Shown one piece after another: positions 55,307 to 64,000 of a stretch of DNA of 64,000 nt (position 1 is the first letter of the stretch; every line of letters starts with the position of its first letter). A program made the position numbers and the translations under genes. The notes below the pieces were generated by a model, which was given only the letters and a program-made list of their open reading frames with translations, ran no database searches and was not told the DNA's origin. The stretch is from Liquorilactobacillus hordei DSM 19519. Its GTDB lineage: Bacteria > Bacillota > Bacilli > Lactobacillales > Lactobacillaceae. Location of the stretch: the NCBI RefSeq assembly GCF_019443985.1, contig NZ_CP049303.1:1426001-1490000 (forward strand), given 5' to 3'.

Positions 55307-56182
55307 TTAGAAAACCTGAATCTTATAAAAACCACTAAAGCTTTTATTAGCCTCTAATACATGTACGCCAACCTTTTCAGTTAATTTACCACTTGTATTG
55401 ATGTCATCAGCTAATCCCCACCAAGGTTCTATGCAAACGAATGGTGCGTCATCTGGATACTTCGACCAAACTCCAACATACTGTGCATTACCTGTACTAA
55501 ATCGAATGCCATTCTTTTCTTGCTGGGTCGTTAATGTTAATACTGTACCTTCTTCATTCAGTTTTAAAATGACCGCATCATCTTTAAAGGTTTCTCGATT
55601 TACATCAATTGAATTAGCAGTAAATGGTTGTGGATGCCTAGAATCACTGTAATTACCTTGTAGATGAATTTGTTGATACGTCTTATCAGGCGAAACTACA
55701 ACTTGATAATCAGAAAACTCTTCTGTAGTAGACAAAGGGACATTGAAGGCTGGATGTCCACCAACAGAAAATAATAGTTGACTTGTACTGGGATTATCAA
55801 CTAAGTACTCAACATTCAAAGTATCCAAATCCAATTCATACTTGATACGTAACACGAATTCAAATGGGTATTTTTCTAAAGTTATTTTATTCGATTTCAA
55901 ACGAAAAATTAACTGTTTATCAGTTCTAGCTTCAATTTCAAAATCCATATCACGCGCAAATCCATGTTGTTTCATTAGATATTTATGTTGTTCATACAGA
56001 TATTCATCATCTTTTAACCGGCCAACAATCGGAAATAAAACTGGAGCATGCCGCCCCCAATATTTAGAATCAGCTTGCCAAAGATACTCAAGTTTATTTT
56101 TCTTGTTAAATAAACTTACCAGTTCACCACCATGTTCACTAAAAAAAACCCTTAAGAATTCATTTTCTAAGCTAACCGTCAT
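55307..56182 (-). CDS. Aldose 1-epimerase family protein (LacX-like)
   Basis: 291 aa. FFSEHGGELVSLFNKKNKLEYLWQAD, APVLFPIVGRLKDDEY, MKQHGFARDMDFE, SVGGHPAFNVPL and FVCIEPWWGLADD appear in the order of the GalM-type beta-sandwich. The first His in the HGF motif and the Glu in CIEPWWG are the expected catalytic base and acid. It interconverts sugar anomers, though LacX-like members have no proven substrate. It is monocistronic, downstream of the hsl genes on the same strand. Confidence 0.9.
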   Translation of the reverse strand: MTVSLENEFLRVFFSEHGGELVSLFNKKNKLEYLWQADSKYWGRHAPVLFPIVGRLKDDEYLYEQHKYLMKQHGFARDMDFEIEARTDKQLIFRLKSNKITLEKYPFEFVLRIKYELDLDTLNVEYLVDNPSTSQLLFSVGGHPAFNVPLSTTEEFSDYQVVVSPDKTYQQIHLQGNYSDSRHPQPFTANSIDVNRETFKDDAVILKLNEEGTVLTLTTQQEKNGIRFSTGNAQYVGVWSKYPDDAPFVCIEPWWGLADDINTSGKLTEKVGVHVLEANKSFSGFYKIQVF

Positions 56183-56208
56183 CTTTTTTTCCTTTCGTTT
56201 ATTCCGAT

Positions 56209-57624
56209 TTATAAAATATATTGACTTAAATCTTTATCAGCCGCAATATTACCAATCTTATCTTGAACATAGGCTTCAGTAATTGTAATATCGCCCATTT
56301 GCATATCTGGCCCCTCGAACAATAGATCTTCTAATAGTTTCTCCAGAATCGTATGCAGTCTACGAGCTCCAATATTTTCATTCTCATGATTAACATGATA
56401 GGCTATCTCTGAGATTTTTCGAATTGCCTCAATTGTAAATGTAACTTTCACATTGTCCGTTCCAATCAAAGCGATATACTGCTTAACTAAAGCATTGTTT
56501 GGCTCTGTTAATATTTTAACAAAGTCTTCTGCCTTAAGTTCATCTAGTTCTACTCTGATAGGGAAACGGCCCTGTAATTCGGCAATTAAATCACTAGGCT
56601 TACTCTCATGAAAAGCACCTGATGCAATAAATAGAATATGATCTGTGTTAACTAAACCATACTTAGTTTCAATTTGTGAACCTTCGACGATTGGTAAGAT
56701 ATCTCTTTGAACACCTTCACGTGAAATTTCACCGTTATTTCTCTGTGACTTAGATGTAATTTTATCAATCTCATCAATGAAAATAATCCCAGTGTTTTCC
56801 GCACGTTTAATCGCTGAACTCGCGATATCTGCCTTATTTGTAAGTTTTTCTGCTTCCTCTTGAATAAGATGTTCACGCGCTTGCGACACAGTCATCGTAC
56901 GTTTAACCCTTTTCGTTGGAGTTAATGAGTTTAATGTATCTCCTAAGTCAATTCCCAGCTTGTTAAATATTGCTGATGGTCCCTTTGCATTCTGTGAAGA
57001 ATCATTAACTTCCAAAGTAACTTCCTGATTTTCAAGTAACCCTTTATTTAATTTTTCTTTTACAGATAGACGTTCCTTCTTAATTTCCTCTGTAACTACT
57101 TCTTTTTGAACAGTTTCAAGGCTAGGAGTTTGACCCCTTTGAATTTCTTGGAACATTTGTCCAATATTTATTTCCTCCACGCCTTCTTTTTTGTTCTTCT
57201 TAATAGCTGGAACAAGTAATTTTACTAAACGTTTATTAGCATTTCTTCCAGCCTTTGAGCGTACTTGTTCAAATTGAAACTCGACTTCCATCTTATATGC
57301 AACTTCGACTAAATCACGGACCATTGACTCAACATCCCGACCAACATAACCGACTTCAGTAAACTTAGTTGCTTCAACCTTCATAAAAGGAGCTTGGACG
57401 ATTTTCGCTAATCTCCTTGCGATTTCAGTTTTACCAACACCAGTCGGCCCAATCATCAAGACATTTTTAGGTGTAATTTCTTCTTGCATATCTTCTGCAA
57501 GTTGCATTCTACGATAGCGGTTACGTAAAGCAATTGCAATTGCTCTTTTAGCTTTATCTTGCCCAATTATATAAGCATTGAGTTCTTTAACAATTTGTTT
57601 TGGTGTTTTGTCAATAGGGTTCAT
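56209..57624 (-). CDS. hslU: HslU/ClpY ATPase subunit
   Basis: 471 aa. Walker A GPTGVGKTEIARRLA at about 55-68, Walker B IIFIDEIDKI near 265, and the pore loop GYVGRDVES near 90. The I-domain covers about 110-235. The C-terminus ends DLSQYIL, which inserts into HslV to switch it on. It unfolds substrates for the HslV protease. It starts 20 nt after hslV and belongs to a xerC-hslV-hslU unit, as in Bacillus codV-W-X. Confidence 0.97.
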   Translation of the reverse strand: MNPIDKTPKQIVKELNAYIIGQDKAKRAIAIALRNRYRRMQLAEDMQEEITPKNVLMIGPTGVGKTEIARRLAKIVQAPFMKVEATKFTEVGYVGRDVESMVRDLVEVAYKMEVEFQFEQVRSKAGRNANKRLVKLLVPAIKKNKKEGVEEINIGQMFQEIQRGQTPSLETVQKEVVTEEIKKERLSVKEKLNKGLLENQEVTLEVNDSSQNAKGPSAIFNKLGIDLGDTLNSLTPTKRVKRTMTVSQAREHLIQEEAEKLTNKADIASSAIKRAENTGIIFIDEIDKITSKSQRNNGEISREGVQRDILPIVEGSQIETKYGLVNTDHILFIASGAFHESKPSDLIAELQGRFPIRVELDELKAEDFVKILTEPNNALVKQYIALIGTDNVKVTFTIEAIRKISEIAYHVNHENENIGARRLHTILEKLLEDLLFEGPDMQMGDITITEAYVQDKIGNIAADKDLSQYIL

Positions 57625-57644
57625 TTAGATGATCCTTTCTCTTA

Positions 57645-58190
57645 TTAGAATTCTTCTACTATTACGTTATGGTTGGTGAAAATATCAATATCACCTGCTA
57701 TATTAATTGCTGCTCTAGCAATGTCTCCTGCAGTCATTGTTGAAGCATGGTCTTTCATTGCCTTAGCGGCTGCCAGTGCAAAGTTACCACCAGAACCAAT
57801 TGCTAAAATATCATCATCTGGTGCGATTACTTCACCACTGCCAGATACCATTAATAATTCATTTTTATTCATAACAATTAAGAGAGCTTCTAATTTTTGC
57901 AATGCCTGATCACTACGCCATTCTTGTGCTAGTTCAACAGCAGCACGCTGTAAATTGCCACTATATTCATTTAACTTTTTCTCAAACCGTTCTTCCAAAT
58001 TAAAAGCATCTGCGACACTTCCAGCAAATCCAACAACAACCTGATTGTTGTAGATTCTTCTAACTTTTCGCGCAGTACCTTTCATGATAACTTTTTCACC
58101 CATTGTGACCTGTCCATCACCAGCCATTGCAGTATGACCATCATGACGAACTGCACAGATTGTTGTTGCATGAAATGAAACTCCAGCCAT
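57645..58190 (-). CDS. hslV: HslV/ClpQ protease subunit
   Basis: 181 aa. The proteasome-beta-like motifs [23 protein letters not shown] and [19 protein letters not shown] are present. The catalytic Thr follows eight residues (MAGVSFHA). E. coli HslV begins directly with Thr after Met, while Bacillus CodW uses an N-terminal Ser before SFHATT, so the mature start must be decided by processing. It forms the double-ring protease with HslU. The site AGGAGG precedes the ATG. Confidence 0.96.
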   Translation of the reverse strand: MAGVSFHATTICAVRHDGHTAMAGDGQVTMGEKVIMKGTARKVRRIYNNQVVVGFAGSVADAFNLEERFEKKLNEYSGNLQRAAVELAQEWRSDQALQKLEALLIVMNKNELLMVSGSGEVIAPDDDILAIGSGGNFALAAAKAMKDHASTMTAGDIARAAINIAGDIDIFTNHNVIVEEF

Positions 58191-58214
58191 GTTATATTCC
58201 TCCTAAATTTTAAA

Positions 58215-59114
58215 TCAAGCTCGCGGAAAAAACTTACGATAGTCTCTTTGTAAGTGTTCCTTTGTAACATGTGTGTATATTTGTGTAGTAGATAAACTAC
58301 TATGTCCCAAAAGTTCTTGAACTGCTCGCAAATCAGCTCCGTTATTCATCATATGTGTTGCAAAAGTGTGTCGCAGTTCATGTGGATGGATCTGTGTCGT
58401 CAAACTACTCCGACTAACGATTTTTTTTAAGATATACGTAATTCCAGCAGCTGTCACTGGGTCCCCATAATGATTTACAAACACAAAATTATGTTCTTTT
58501 TTATATTTTGTCATCAAAGGTGTTCTAACTTTAACATAGTAGTTTTCTAGGGCTTTTTGACAATATCTGCCAAAAGGAACATAACGATCTTTGTTTCCCT
58601 TACCATGTAACAACATAGCACGCATTTCCATGTCTATCGCTTGTAAAGTTAAACCTGTGCACTCACTGACACGCATTCCTGTCGCGTAAAGAGTTTCTAA
58701 CAATGCCTTGTCTCTAATTAAAATAGGTTCATCCCCGTCAGTTGCTTCAAAAAGAGCAGTCATTTCCTTTTCATAGAAAAAACGTGGTAAAGAACGCGGA
58801 TGCCTCTTCAATTGAACATAGGCAAAAGGATTACTTTCAATATACGTATTTTTTTCCATAAATCGATAAAAAGAACGTAAACTCGAAATAATTCTCGCAA
58901 TTGATGATGATTGATAGTGTTTATCATATAAGAAACTCATAAAAACATGTACATCAAAACGATTAACTTGTGTAAAGGATGAGGATCCTCCATTCTCAAA
59001 GAGAAAATCACTAAAAAGTCTTAAATCATCTGTATACGCTTTGACTGTATCTTCTGAATATCTTCTCTCAATTGCCAAATACTGTTTAAATTCTTTTATC
59101 CATTTCTGTTCCAT
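58215..59114 (-). CDS. xerC: Tyrosine recombinase XerC
   Basis: 299 aa. N-terminal SAM-like DNA-binding domain (about 1-85) and a catalytic domain with the Arg in ATGMRVSECTG, Lys in HGKGNKDRYVPFG, HELRHTFATH (His, Arg), GHSSLSTTQIYTHV (His and the nucleophile Tyr). It resolves chromosome dimers at dif together with XerD, or XerS-like partners in some lactic bacteria. It heads the codV-like unit, 24 nt before hslV. The genomic place next to topA and hslV is the housekeeping one, so it is not a phage integrase. Confidence 0.95.
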   Translation of the reverse strand: MEQKWIKEFKQYLAIERRYSEDTVKAYTDDLRLFSDFLFENGGSSSFTQVNRFDVHVFMSFLYDKHYQSSSIARIISSLRSFYRFMEKNTYIESNPFAYVQLKRHPRSLPRFFYEKEMTALFEATDGDEPILIRDKALLETLYATGMRVSECTGLTLQAIDMEMRAMLLHGKGNKDRYVPFGRYCQKALENYYVKVRTPLMTKYKKEHNFVFVNHYGDPVTAAGITYILKKIVSRSSLTTQIHPHELRHTFATHMMNNGADLRAVQELLGHSSLSTTQIYTHVTKEHLQRDYRKFFPRA

Positions 59115-59206
59115 AAAAAAACCTCCACCTCATGCTATAACTTTAGCATAAAAGACGGAGATGCGCCCTACGAATTATTCAAAAATTATAAATTATTAGT
59201 ACTTTT

Positions 59207-61309
59207 TTATTTTTGAATTTCTTCCGTATAATCGCAATTGCTGCATTTAACCTGCATTCCCTTTTTAGTTTTCTTTTCAATCAGGTAATGTTGGCATTTA
59301 GGACAATCACGACCAACTGGCTTATCCCAAGAAACAAATTCACAATCAGGATAACGATCACATCCATAAAAAATACGATTCTTCTTGGATTTTCGTTCAA
59401 TAATCTGTCCCTTATGACACTCTGGACAAACCACCCCGATTTCTTTTGTGATGGGTTTTGTATTGCGACAATCTGGAAAACGACTGCATGCATAAAACTT
59501 ACCGTAACGTCCGAGTTTGATTACTAAAGGTGCCCCACAAATATCACAATTTATTCCCGCTGGTTCATCTTTAATTTTAACTTTAGCCATTTTTTCTTCA
59601 GCAGCATCAACTTCTTTTGCGAAAGGTTGGTAGAAACTATCAATGACTTTAATCCACTCTTGTTTTCCCTCTTCAATCTCATCTAGTTGGTCCTCCAAAT
59701 GAGCTGTGAAATCGACATTTAAGATGTCTGGGAAACACTTAACAATCATATTATTTACGATCTCACCTAGCTCTGTAGGCTCAAATTTGCGTGCAACAAG
59801 TTTTACATAATATCGTTTTTGGATTGTATTAAGTGTTGGTGCATAGGTCGAAGGACGGCCGACACCATTTTCTTCAAGTGTTTTAATCAATGTAGCTTCA
59901 GTATATCTTGCAGGTGGTAAAGTAAAATGCTGATTAGGTTGATTAGTTACCAACTTGACTTCTTGTCCAACTTCTAAATCAGGTAAAATATTATCCTTGC
60001 GTTTGCTTTCAGCGTAAACTTTTGTAAATCCAGGGAACTTCATCTTTGAACCCTTTGCTCGATACATCACTGTATTTTGCTCAAGATCAACACTCATTGT
60101 ATCAACAACTGCTGGAGTCATCTGACTTGCCACAAAACGTGACCAAATTAATGAATATAGTTTCATCTGATCTTTATTCAAATATGCTGTGAGTGACTCT
60201 GGAGTTCGTAAAACCGATGAAGGTCGGATAGCTTCATGTGCATCCTGTGCTCCCTCAGCTAACTTCCCTTTACGCGGTTTAACTGCCGCATATTCTTCAC
60301 CATAAGTCTCATGGATGAAAGTTGATGCCTCATGCTTAGCAATATTGGAAATTCTAGTTGAGTCTGTACGCATATAGGTGATTAATCCCACTGAACCACC
60401 TTTTCCAATATTAATACCTTCGTATAACTGTTGTGCAACCATCATCGTTTTTTGGGTTCTAAAATTAAGTGCATTATTGGCTGTTTGTTGCATTGTACTT
60501 GTTGTAAAAGGAAGTGAAGGAAATCTTTTACGTTCTTTTGGAGTAACCCTTGTTACACTAAATGGTTTATTCTTATCAATTTTTTGCATAATTTCTTGAA
60601 CTTCATCATTATTATGCAATTCTTGCTTCTTCCCGTTTACTCCATAGTAATCAGCATTAAATTTGGTTCTGTTAGCTTGAAATTGAGCATCAATTGTCCA
60701 ATACTCCTCGGGAATAAATTCACGAATTTCTTGTTCACGCTTAATAATCAGATTCAAAGCAATTGACTGTACACGTCCTGCACTCAATCCTTTTTTTATT
60801 TTTGCCCAAAGTATTGGGCTGATTGAATAACCTACTAAGCGATCTAGTACACGCCTTGCTTGCTGAGCATCAACCAGATTCATGTCAATTGTACGTGGAC
60901 TCTTAAATGAATTCTTAACAGCATCTTTTGTAATCTCGTTAAAAACAACCCGATTCTTATCTTCTGGATTCAAACCCAATAGATAAGAGAGATGCCATGC
61001 AATTGCTTCTCCTTCTCTATCCGGATCGGCTGCGAGATAGACATGTGCGGCTTTTTTAGCTTCTCTACGTAATTCTTTAATAACATCGCCCTTACCACGT
61101 ATTGAAATATAATGAGGTTCATAATTATGCTCCACATCAACACCCATCGTACTTTTCGGTAAGTCTCTAATATGACCTAGGCTGGCCATAACCTTATAAC
61201 GAGATCCTAAATATTTTTCAATTGTCTTGGCCTTCGACGGAGACTCGACAATCACAAGATTTTTCTTTATTTTTCGTTTTGTTGTTGTTTTTTTCTGGGT
61301 CTTAGGCAT
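59207..61309 (-). CDS. topA: DNA topoisomerase I
   Basis: 700 aa. TOPRIM motifs [18 protein letters not shown] and [13 protein letters not shown], the catalytic Tyr in [10 protein letters not shown] near residue 315, and three C4 zinc modules at the C-terminus (CDIC to FPDC, CPEC to YPDC, CPKC to CSNC). It relaxes negative supercoils. The Lys/Thr-rich N-terminal tail (about 1-16) is common in lactobacilli. It lies 79 nt after dprA in the usual order. Confidence 0.97.
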   Translation of the reverse strand: MPKTQKKTTTKRKIKKNLVIVESPSKAKTIEKYLGSRYKVMASLGHIRDLPKSTMGVDVEHNYEPHYISIRGKGDVIKELRREAKKAAHVYLAADPDREGEAIAWHLSYLLGLNPEDKNRVVFNEITKDAVKNSFKSPRTIDMNLVDAQQARRVLDRLVGYSISPILWAKIKKGLSAGRVQSIALNLIIKREQEIREFIPEEYWTIDAQFQANRTKFNADYYGVNGKKQELHNNDEVQEIMQKIDKNKPFSVTRVTPKERKRFPSLPFTTSTMQQTANNALNFRTQKTMMVAQQLYEGINIGKGGSVGLITYMRTDSTRISNIAKHEASTFIHETYGEEYAAVKPRKGKLAEGAQDAHEAIRPSSVLRTPESLTAYLNKDQMKLYSLIWSRFVASQMTPAVVDTMSVDLEQNTVMYRAKGSKMKFPGFTKVYAESKRKDNILPDLEVGQEVKLVTNQPNQHFTLPPARYTEATLIKTLEENGVGRPSTYAPTLNTIQKRYYVKLVARKFEPTELGEIVNNMIVKCFPDILNVDFTAHLEDQLDEIEEGKQEWIKVIDSFYQPFAKEVDAAEEKMAKVKIKDEPAGINCDICGAPLVIKLGRYGKFYACSRFPDCRNTKPITKEIGVVCPECHKGQIIERKSKKNRIFYGCDRYPDCEFVSWDKPVGRDCPKCQHYLIEKKTKKGMQVKCSNCDYTEEIQK

Positions 61310-61388
61310 CGACCAGACTCCTTTTTAAATATCTTTTTTTTAACGTATAAAAATCGCTAATAATTTTAGGCCCTAACCGTAGCCTTTG

Positions 61389-62258
61389 TCAAGCATTTCG
61401 AAATTCTTCAATAATGTCTTGTGCAATTAAAGTAGGTTTAGCACCTGCTTTTATCAATTCATTTGTCCCAATAGATAAGGGCGAATTAATCGGACCTGGA
61501 ACAGCAAGAACATTACGATTCTCTTGTAGCGCTAAGTTTGCAGTAATCAAACTACCACTATGGTGACGAGCTTCAATAACTAACAATGTTTGGACCAGCC
61601 CTGCAATAATTCTGTTTCTTGCAGGAAAATGAAATTTCCTCGGTCCAACACCAAGGCCGTATTCACTAAGAACCAAACCTTCATGTACAATTTTTTGTTG
61701 AAGTGCACGATTTTGGCTAGGATAAAAAATGTCCAAGCCAGTTCCGATAACAGCAATTGTTTTACCATAGTCCGCAAATGTCTGTGAATGTACTAAACTA
61801 TCCACACCTTGTGCTAAACCACTCACAGTTATAATACCGGCCGCAATAGTGTCGGGCAATAGTTGTCTAAGGACAGCTGAGGAATAAGCACTATTTTGGC
61901 GAGCACCAACTACCCCTAACAATTTTTGTCTATCTGCAATCAAACTTATGTCTCCGCGATAAAAAAGTACATTCGGTGGATTATAGCTTTCCAGCAAACA
62001 TTGTGGATACATGGAATCAAGTATCGTAATAGCTTTACTATGATACAAATTACGATCAACTGCAAGTTCTAATTCAATTGAATTAAATTTTTTCCAGAAA
62101 GAAATGCATTCAAATGTTTTAAGTCCAGCCAACTCTTCTAATTTTTTAACATCCGGAATAGCTTGATGTTTCCCAATCCAATCACAAATTGTTCTAACTT
62201 TAGATACACTAATAAGATTACTCAAATGTAATTTTATTATAAATTCTCTTATCTTCAT
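61389..62258 (-). CDS. dprA: DNA-processing protein DprA
   Basis: 289 aa from the ATG at 62258, which follows AAAGGGTGAT; longer forms lack a site. The Rossmann-like core shows VVGARQNSAYSS, VSGLAQGVDSLVHSQT, IAVIGTGLDIFYPSQN, LSEYGLG, FPARNRIIAGL and HSGSLITANLAL. It loads RecA on incoming single-stranded DNA in natural transformation. Other competence genes are not visible here, so competence of the organism cannot be judged. Confidence 0.95.
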   Translation of the reverse strand: MKIREFIIKLHLSNLISVSKVRTICDWIGKHQAIPDVKKLEELAGLKTFECISFWKKFNSIELELAVDRNLYHSKAITILDSMYPQCLLESYNPPNVLFYRGDISLIADRQKLLGVVGARQNSAYSSAVLRQLLPDTIAAGIITVSGLAQGVDSLVHSQTFADYGKTIAVIGTGLDIFYPSQNRALQQKIVHEGLVLSEYGLGVGPRKFHFPARNRIIAGLVQTLLVIEARHHSGSLITANLALQENRNVLAVPGPINSPLSIGTNELIKAGAKPTLIAQDIIEEFRNA

Positions 62259-62301
62259 AGAATCACCCTTTAAAGTATTTTCTATAAAAATACGCAATTA
62301 G

Positions 62302-63066
62302 CTAAAAGTTAGACTTAATTGGTTCAAAGCTTCTACGATGAAGTGGTGTTACCCCATATATATTCAAAGCATCAAGATGTTTCCTTGTTCCATACCCATC
62401 ATTTGATTTAAAATCATATTGTGGATACAAGCGATCATAAAAATTCATCAAGTGGTCTCGCCAAACTTTGGCAACAATACTTGCTGCAGCGACACTCACA
62501 CTTTTTGAATCAGCCTTTATCAACTTTAATTGTTCAATCGGTGAATCAATTTCCATTGCATCAATGATTAATTGCTGCGGTTTTAACGAGAGACCCATAA
62601 CTGCTCTTAACATTGCAATTCGTGCAGCTTGATAAATATTGACAGTATCTATCTCATAATTATCAGAAATGCCAATAGAAAAGCTAAGTGACTGGTTAAT
62701 AATCTGACTATAAAGTCTCTCTCTAGTCTTACCTGTCAATTGCTTTGAATCATTAACTTCGATAAGACCAAAGTCATGTGGTAAAATAACTGCTGCAGCC
62801 ACCACAGGGCCAGCTAACGGTCCGCGGCCCACCTCGTCAACTCCACAAACCAACTGCTTTCCTTCTTGCCAAAAAGCTTGTTCATAATTAAAACGTTGCT
62901 TGAATTTCTTGAGTTCAACTTGTTTTTTATCTTCGCGTTTTTGATATTGAATTAATAAATTTTGGACACCCTTGCGAGTATCATTGACTAATTCTTGCAA
63001 CAATTCTTGACTAGGAGAGTTAGCTATTAATGTTTTTATTTCACTAATTGACTTGCGCTTATCCAT
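62302..63066 (-). CDS. rnhB: Ribonuclease HII
   Basis: 254 aa from the ATG at 63066, a start usual in this family; a GTG at 63081 would add five residues inside rbgA. CGVDEVGRGPLAGPVVAAAVIL holds the Asp and Glu, DAMEID the third acidic residue. It removes ribonucleotides from DNA and RNA from hybrids. The N-terminal 70 residues (a lysine-rich helical part) are typical of Firmicute RNase HII. It overlaps the end of rbgA by 8 nt. Confidence 0.95.
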   Translation of the reverse strand: MDKRKSISEIKTLIANSPSQELLQELVNDTRKGVQNLLIQYQKREDKKQVELKKFKQRFNYEQAFWQEGKQLVCGVDEVGRGPLAGPVVAAAVILPHDFGLIEVNDSKQLTGKTRERLYSQIINQSLSFSIGISDNYEIDTVNIYQAARIAMLRAVMGLSLKPQQLIIDAMEIDSPIEQLKLIKADSKSVSVAAASIVAKVWRDHLMNFYDRLYPQYDFKSNDGYGTRKHLDALNIYGVTPLHRRSFEPIKSNF

Positions 63067-63919
63067 TATGACTTTGAACACTTTCTGGTACTATGTCAAG
63101 CGTATATCTCCCCAACTTACCTTTACGGCATTCGAGTATCATTCTTTCACTTGCCTTATCATAATCATCTCTAAATCCACTTTTTTGGGTAATTAAAAGT
63201 AATAGATCTACCTGCGAGAGAGATAATTCATTATCTGTCAACTTATAACGTTCTTTCAGGCTCTTGGCAGCATATTGACAAAAATGTTCGAGTAAATACA
63301 ACGCAATATCGTCCTTAGCGTACAATGTTTCTTTAATTGCACCAGTCAACGCTAACTTTTTCCCAATCATTGGGTCTTCAAATTTTGGCCATAAAATTCC
63401 GGGTGTGTCTAATAAAAGCATATCTTTCCCGGCTTTAAGCCACTGCTGTGATTTCGTAACACCTGGTCGATTACCAACTTGTGCCACATTTTTTTTAACT
63501 AAATGATTAAGTAAAGTGGACTTTCCAACATTTGGAATACCGATACACATTACCTTAATGCGTTTATGCATGATTCCTTTCTGTGCCTGTAATGCTAGCT
63601 TGTTAGCAAGAACTTGTTTAATTTTTTCTTCAATAATTTTTAAACTCCCCGCTGTACTATTAACTGCAATCGCTGGTTGTTCCAATGCTTCGTAATAATT
63701 AACCCACTTTGCTGTAGCTTGGGGATCTGCTAAATCCTTTTTTGTTAACACTAAAATACTTGGCTTGTTTTGAAGAATCTCAGCCAATTGTGGATTACGC
63801 GACGACTCTGGTAATCGTGCATCAACAAGTTCAAGTACAATATCAACTTGTTTTATATTTTCTTTGACTTGACGCAAGGCTTTGGCCATGTGTCCTGGAA
63901 ACCATTGAATAACTGCCAT
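63059..63919 (-). CDS. rbgA: Ribosome biogenesis GTPase RbgA
   Basis: 286 aa. A circularly permuted GTPase: the G4 motif LTKKDLADP (about 60) comes before G1 GIPNVGKSTLLNHL (about 125-138) and G3 DTPGIL (about 170). The first His (WFPGHMAKALRQVKE) is the conserved activator. It acts in late 50S assembly. Its stop overlaps the rnhB start. The site AAAGGATT precedes the ATG, and the gene may be first of the operon; nothing is legible in the last 80 bp of the window. Confidence 0.95.
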   Translation of the reverse strand: MAVIQWFPGHMAKALRQVKENIKQVDIVLELVDARLPESSRNPQLAEILQNKPSILVLTKKDLADPQATAKWVNYYEALEQPAIAVNSTAGSLKIIEEKIKQVLANKLALQAQKGIMHKRIKVMCIGIPNVGKSTLLNHLVKKNVAQVGNRPGVTKSQQWLKAGKDMLLLDTPGILWPKFEDPMIGKKLALTGAIKETLYAKDDIALYLLEHFCQYAAKSLKERYKLTDNELSLSQVDLLLLITQKSGFRDDYDKASERMILECRKGKLGRYTLDIVPESVQSHNG

Positions 63920-64000
63920 AATTTTAATCCTTTCAAGATAAACTATTAAATCTAGTTATATCCAATCCATTTAATCTTATTTAACGGCCAATAAACAATG

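Noticed and set aside
58215..59114. xerC as a phage or island integrase
   Set aside because: It is embedded in the conserved topA-xerC-hslV-hslU order with no attachment site or phage genes nearby.
59115..59160. Terminator between topA and xerC
   Set aside because: A short ATGCTA/TTAGCAT repeat exists but without a T run on the gene strand, so it is not supported.
1..64000. CRISPR array, tRNA or rRNA genes
   Set aside because: No regularly spaced repeats, cloverleaf sequences or rRNA stretches were seen on either strand.

Overview
The window looks like a chromosome segment of a low-GC Gram-positive bacterium of the Lactobacillaceae. The housekeeping genes (parE/parC, plsY, rbgA-rnhB-dprA-topA-xerC-hslV-hslU, rqcH, lepB) and their order are typical of lactobacilli. 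A brnQ gene with a T-box leader and strong AGGAGG ribosome binding sites also fit. No rRNA, tRNA or CRISPR array was seen. The genus is not claimed.

Layout. 0.1-2.7 kb: a frameshifted PhzF-family gene, then a DeoR regulator coupled to a HAD phosphatase. 2.8-6.1 kb: metE-metF, with a TATAG-N7-CTATA operator candidate in the promoter. 6.3-9.9 kb: brnQ (minus strand), whose T-box leader has been cut off by a complete IS1182-family element. 10-16 kb: a secreted GH3 enzyme, two zinc-ribbon membrane proteins (the second TcaA-like) and a UvrA-like ABC ATPase. 16-31 kb: an accessory region with a sugar O-acetyltransferase, an AraC gene stopped by one nonsense codon, HAD, DJ-1, amidohydrolase, aminotransferase, an XRE/membrane-protein pair, ArsR + MFS, YciI/TetR, a ClC antiporter, a CPA2 antiporter, a deleted EamA gene and a MarR/NAD(P)H-oxidoreductase pair. 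Many of these regulators sit beside perfect palindromes that look like their own operators.

32-36.2 kb is a gene graveyard. It holds pieces of a peptidase E, a TetR regulator, an arginase-family enzyme and an unknown gene that still has its promoter and a cre-like site. One intact NUDIX gene lies among them. 36.2-42.6 kb returns to ordinary genes: phosphoesterase, lepB, TIM-barrel, DegV, MarR and rqcH.

42.7-47.9 kb is a tightly coupled minus-strand operon: membrane acyltransferase (AT3), acyl-adenylate/CoA ligase, and a sulfonate/taurine-type ABC importer (binding protein, permease, ATPase). The grouping suggests uptake of an organic acid or sulfonate, activation of an acyl group and its transfer outside the cell. 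This is the best candidate here for an undescribed system. 48-64 kb is core: parC-parE, plsY, a second diverged IS1182 copy, an aldose epimerase, then hslU-hslV-xerC-topA-dprA-rnhB-rbgA, all minus strand.

The two IS copies can be compared directly. The left-end hairpin shows compensatory base changes. The right-end hairpin lies inside the transposase coding region. In both copies the transposase frame runs out through the terminal repeat and borrows its stop codon from flanking DNA.
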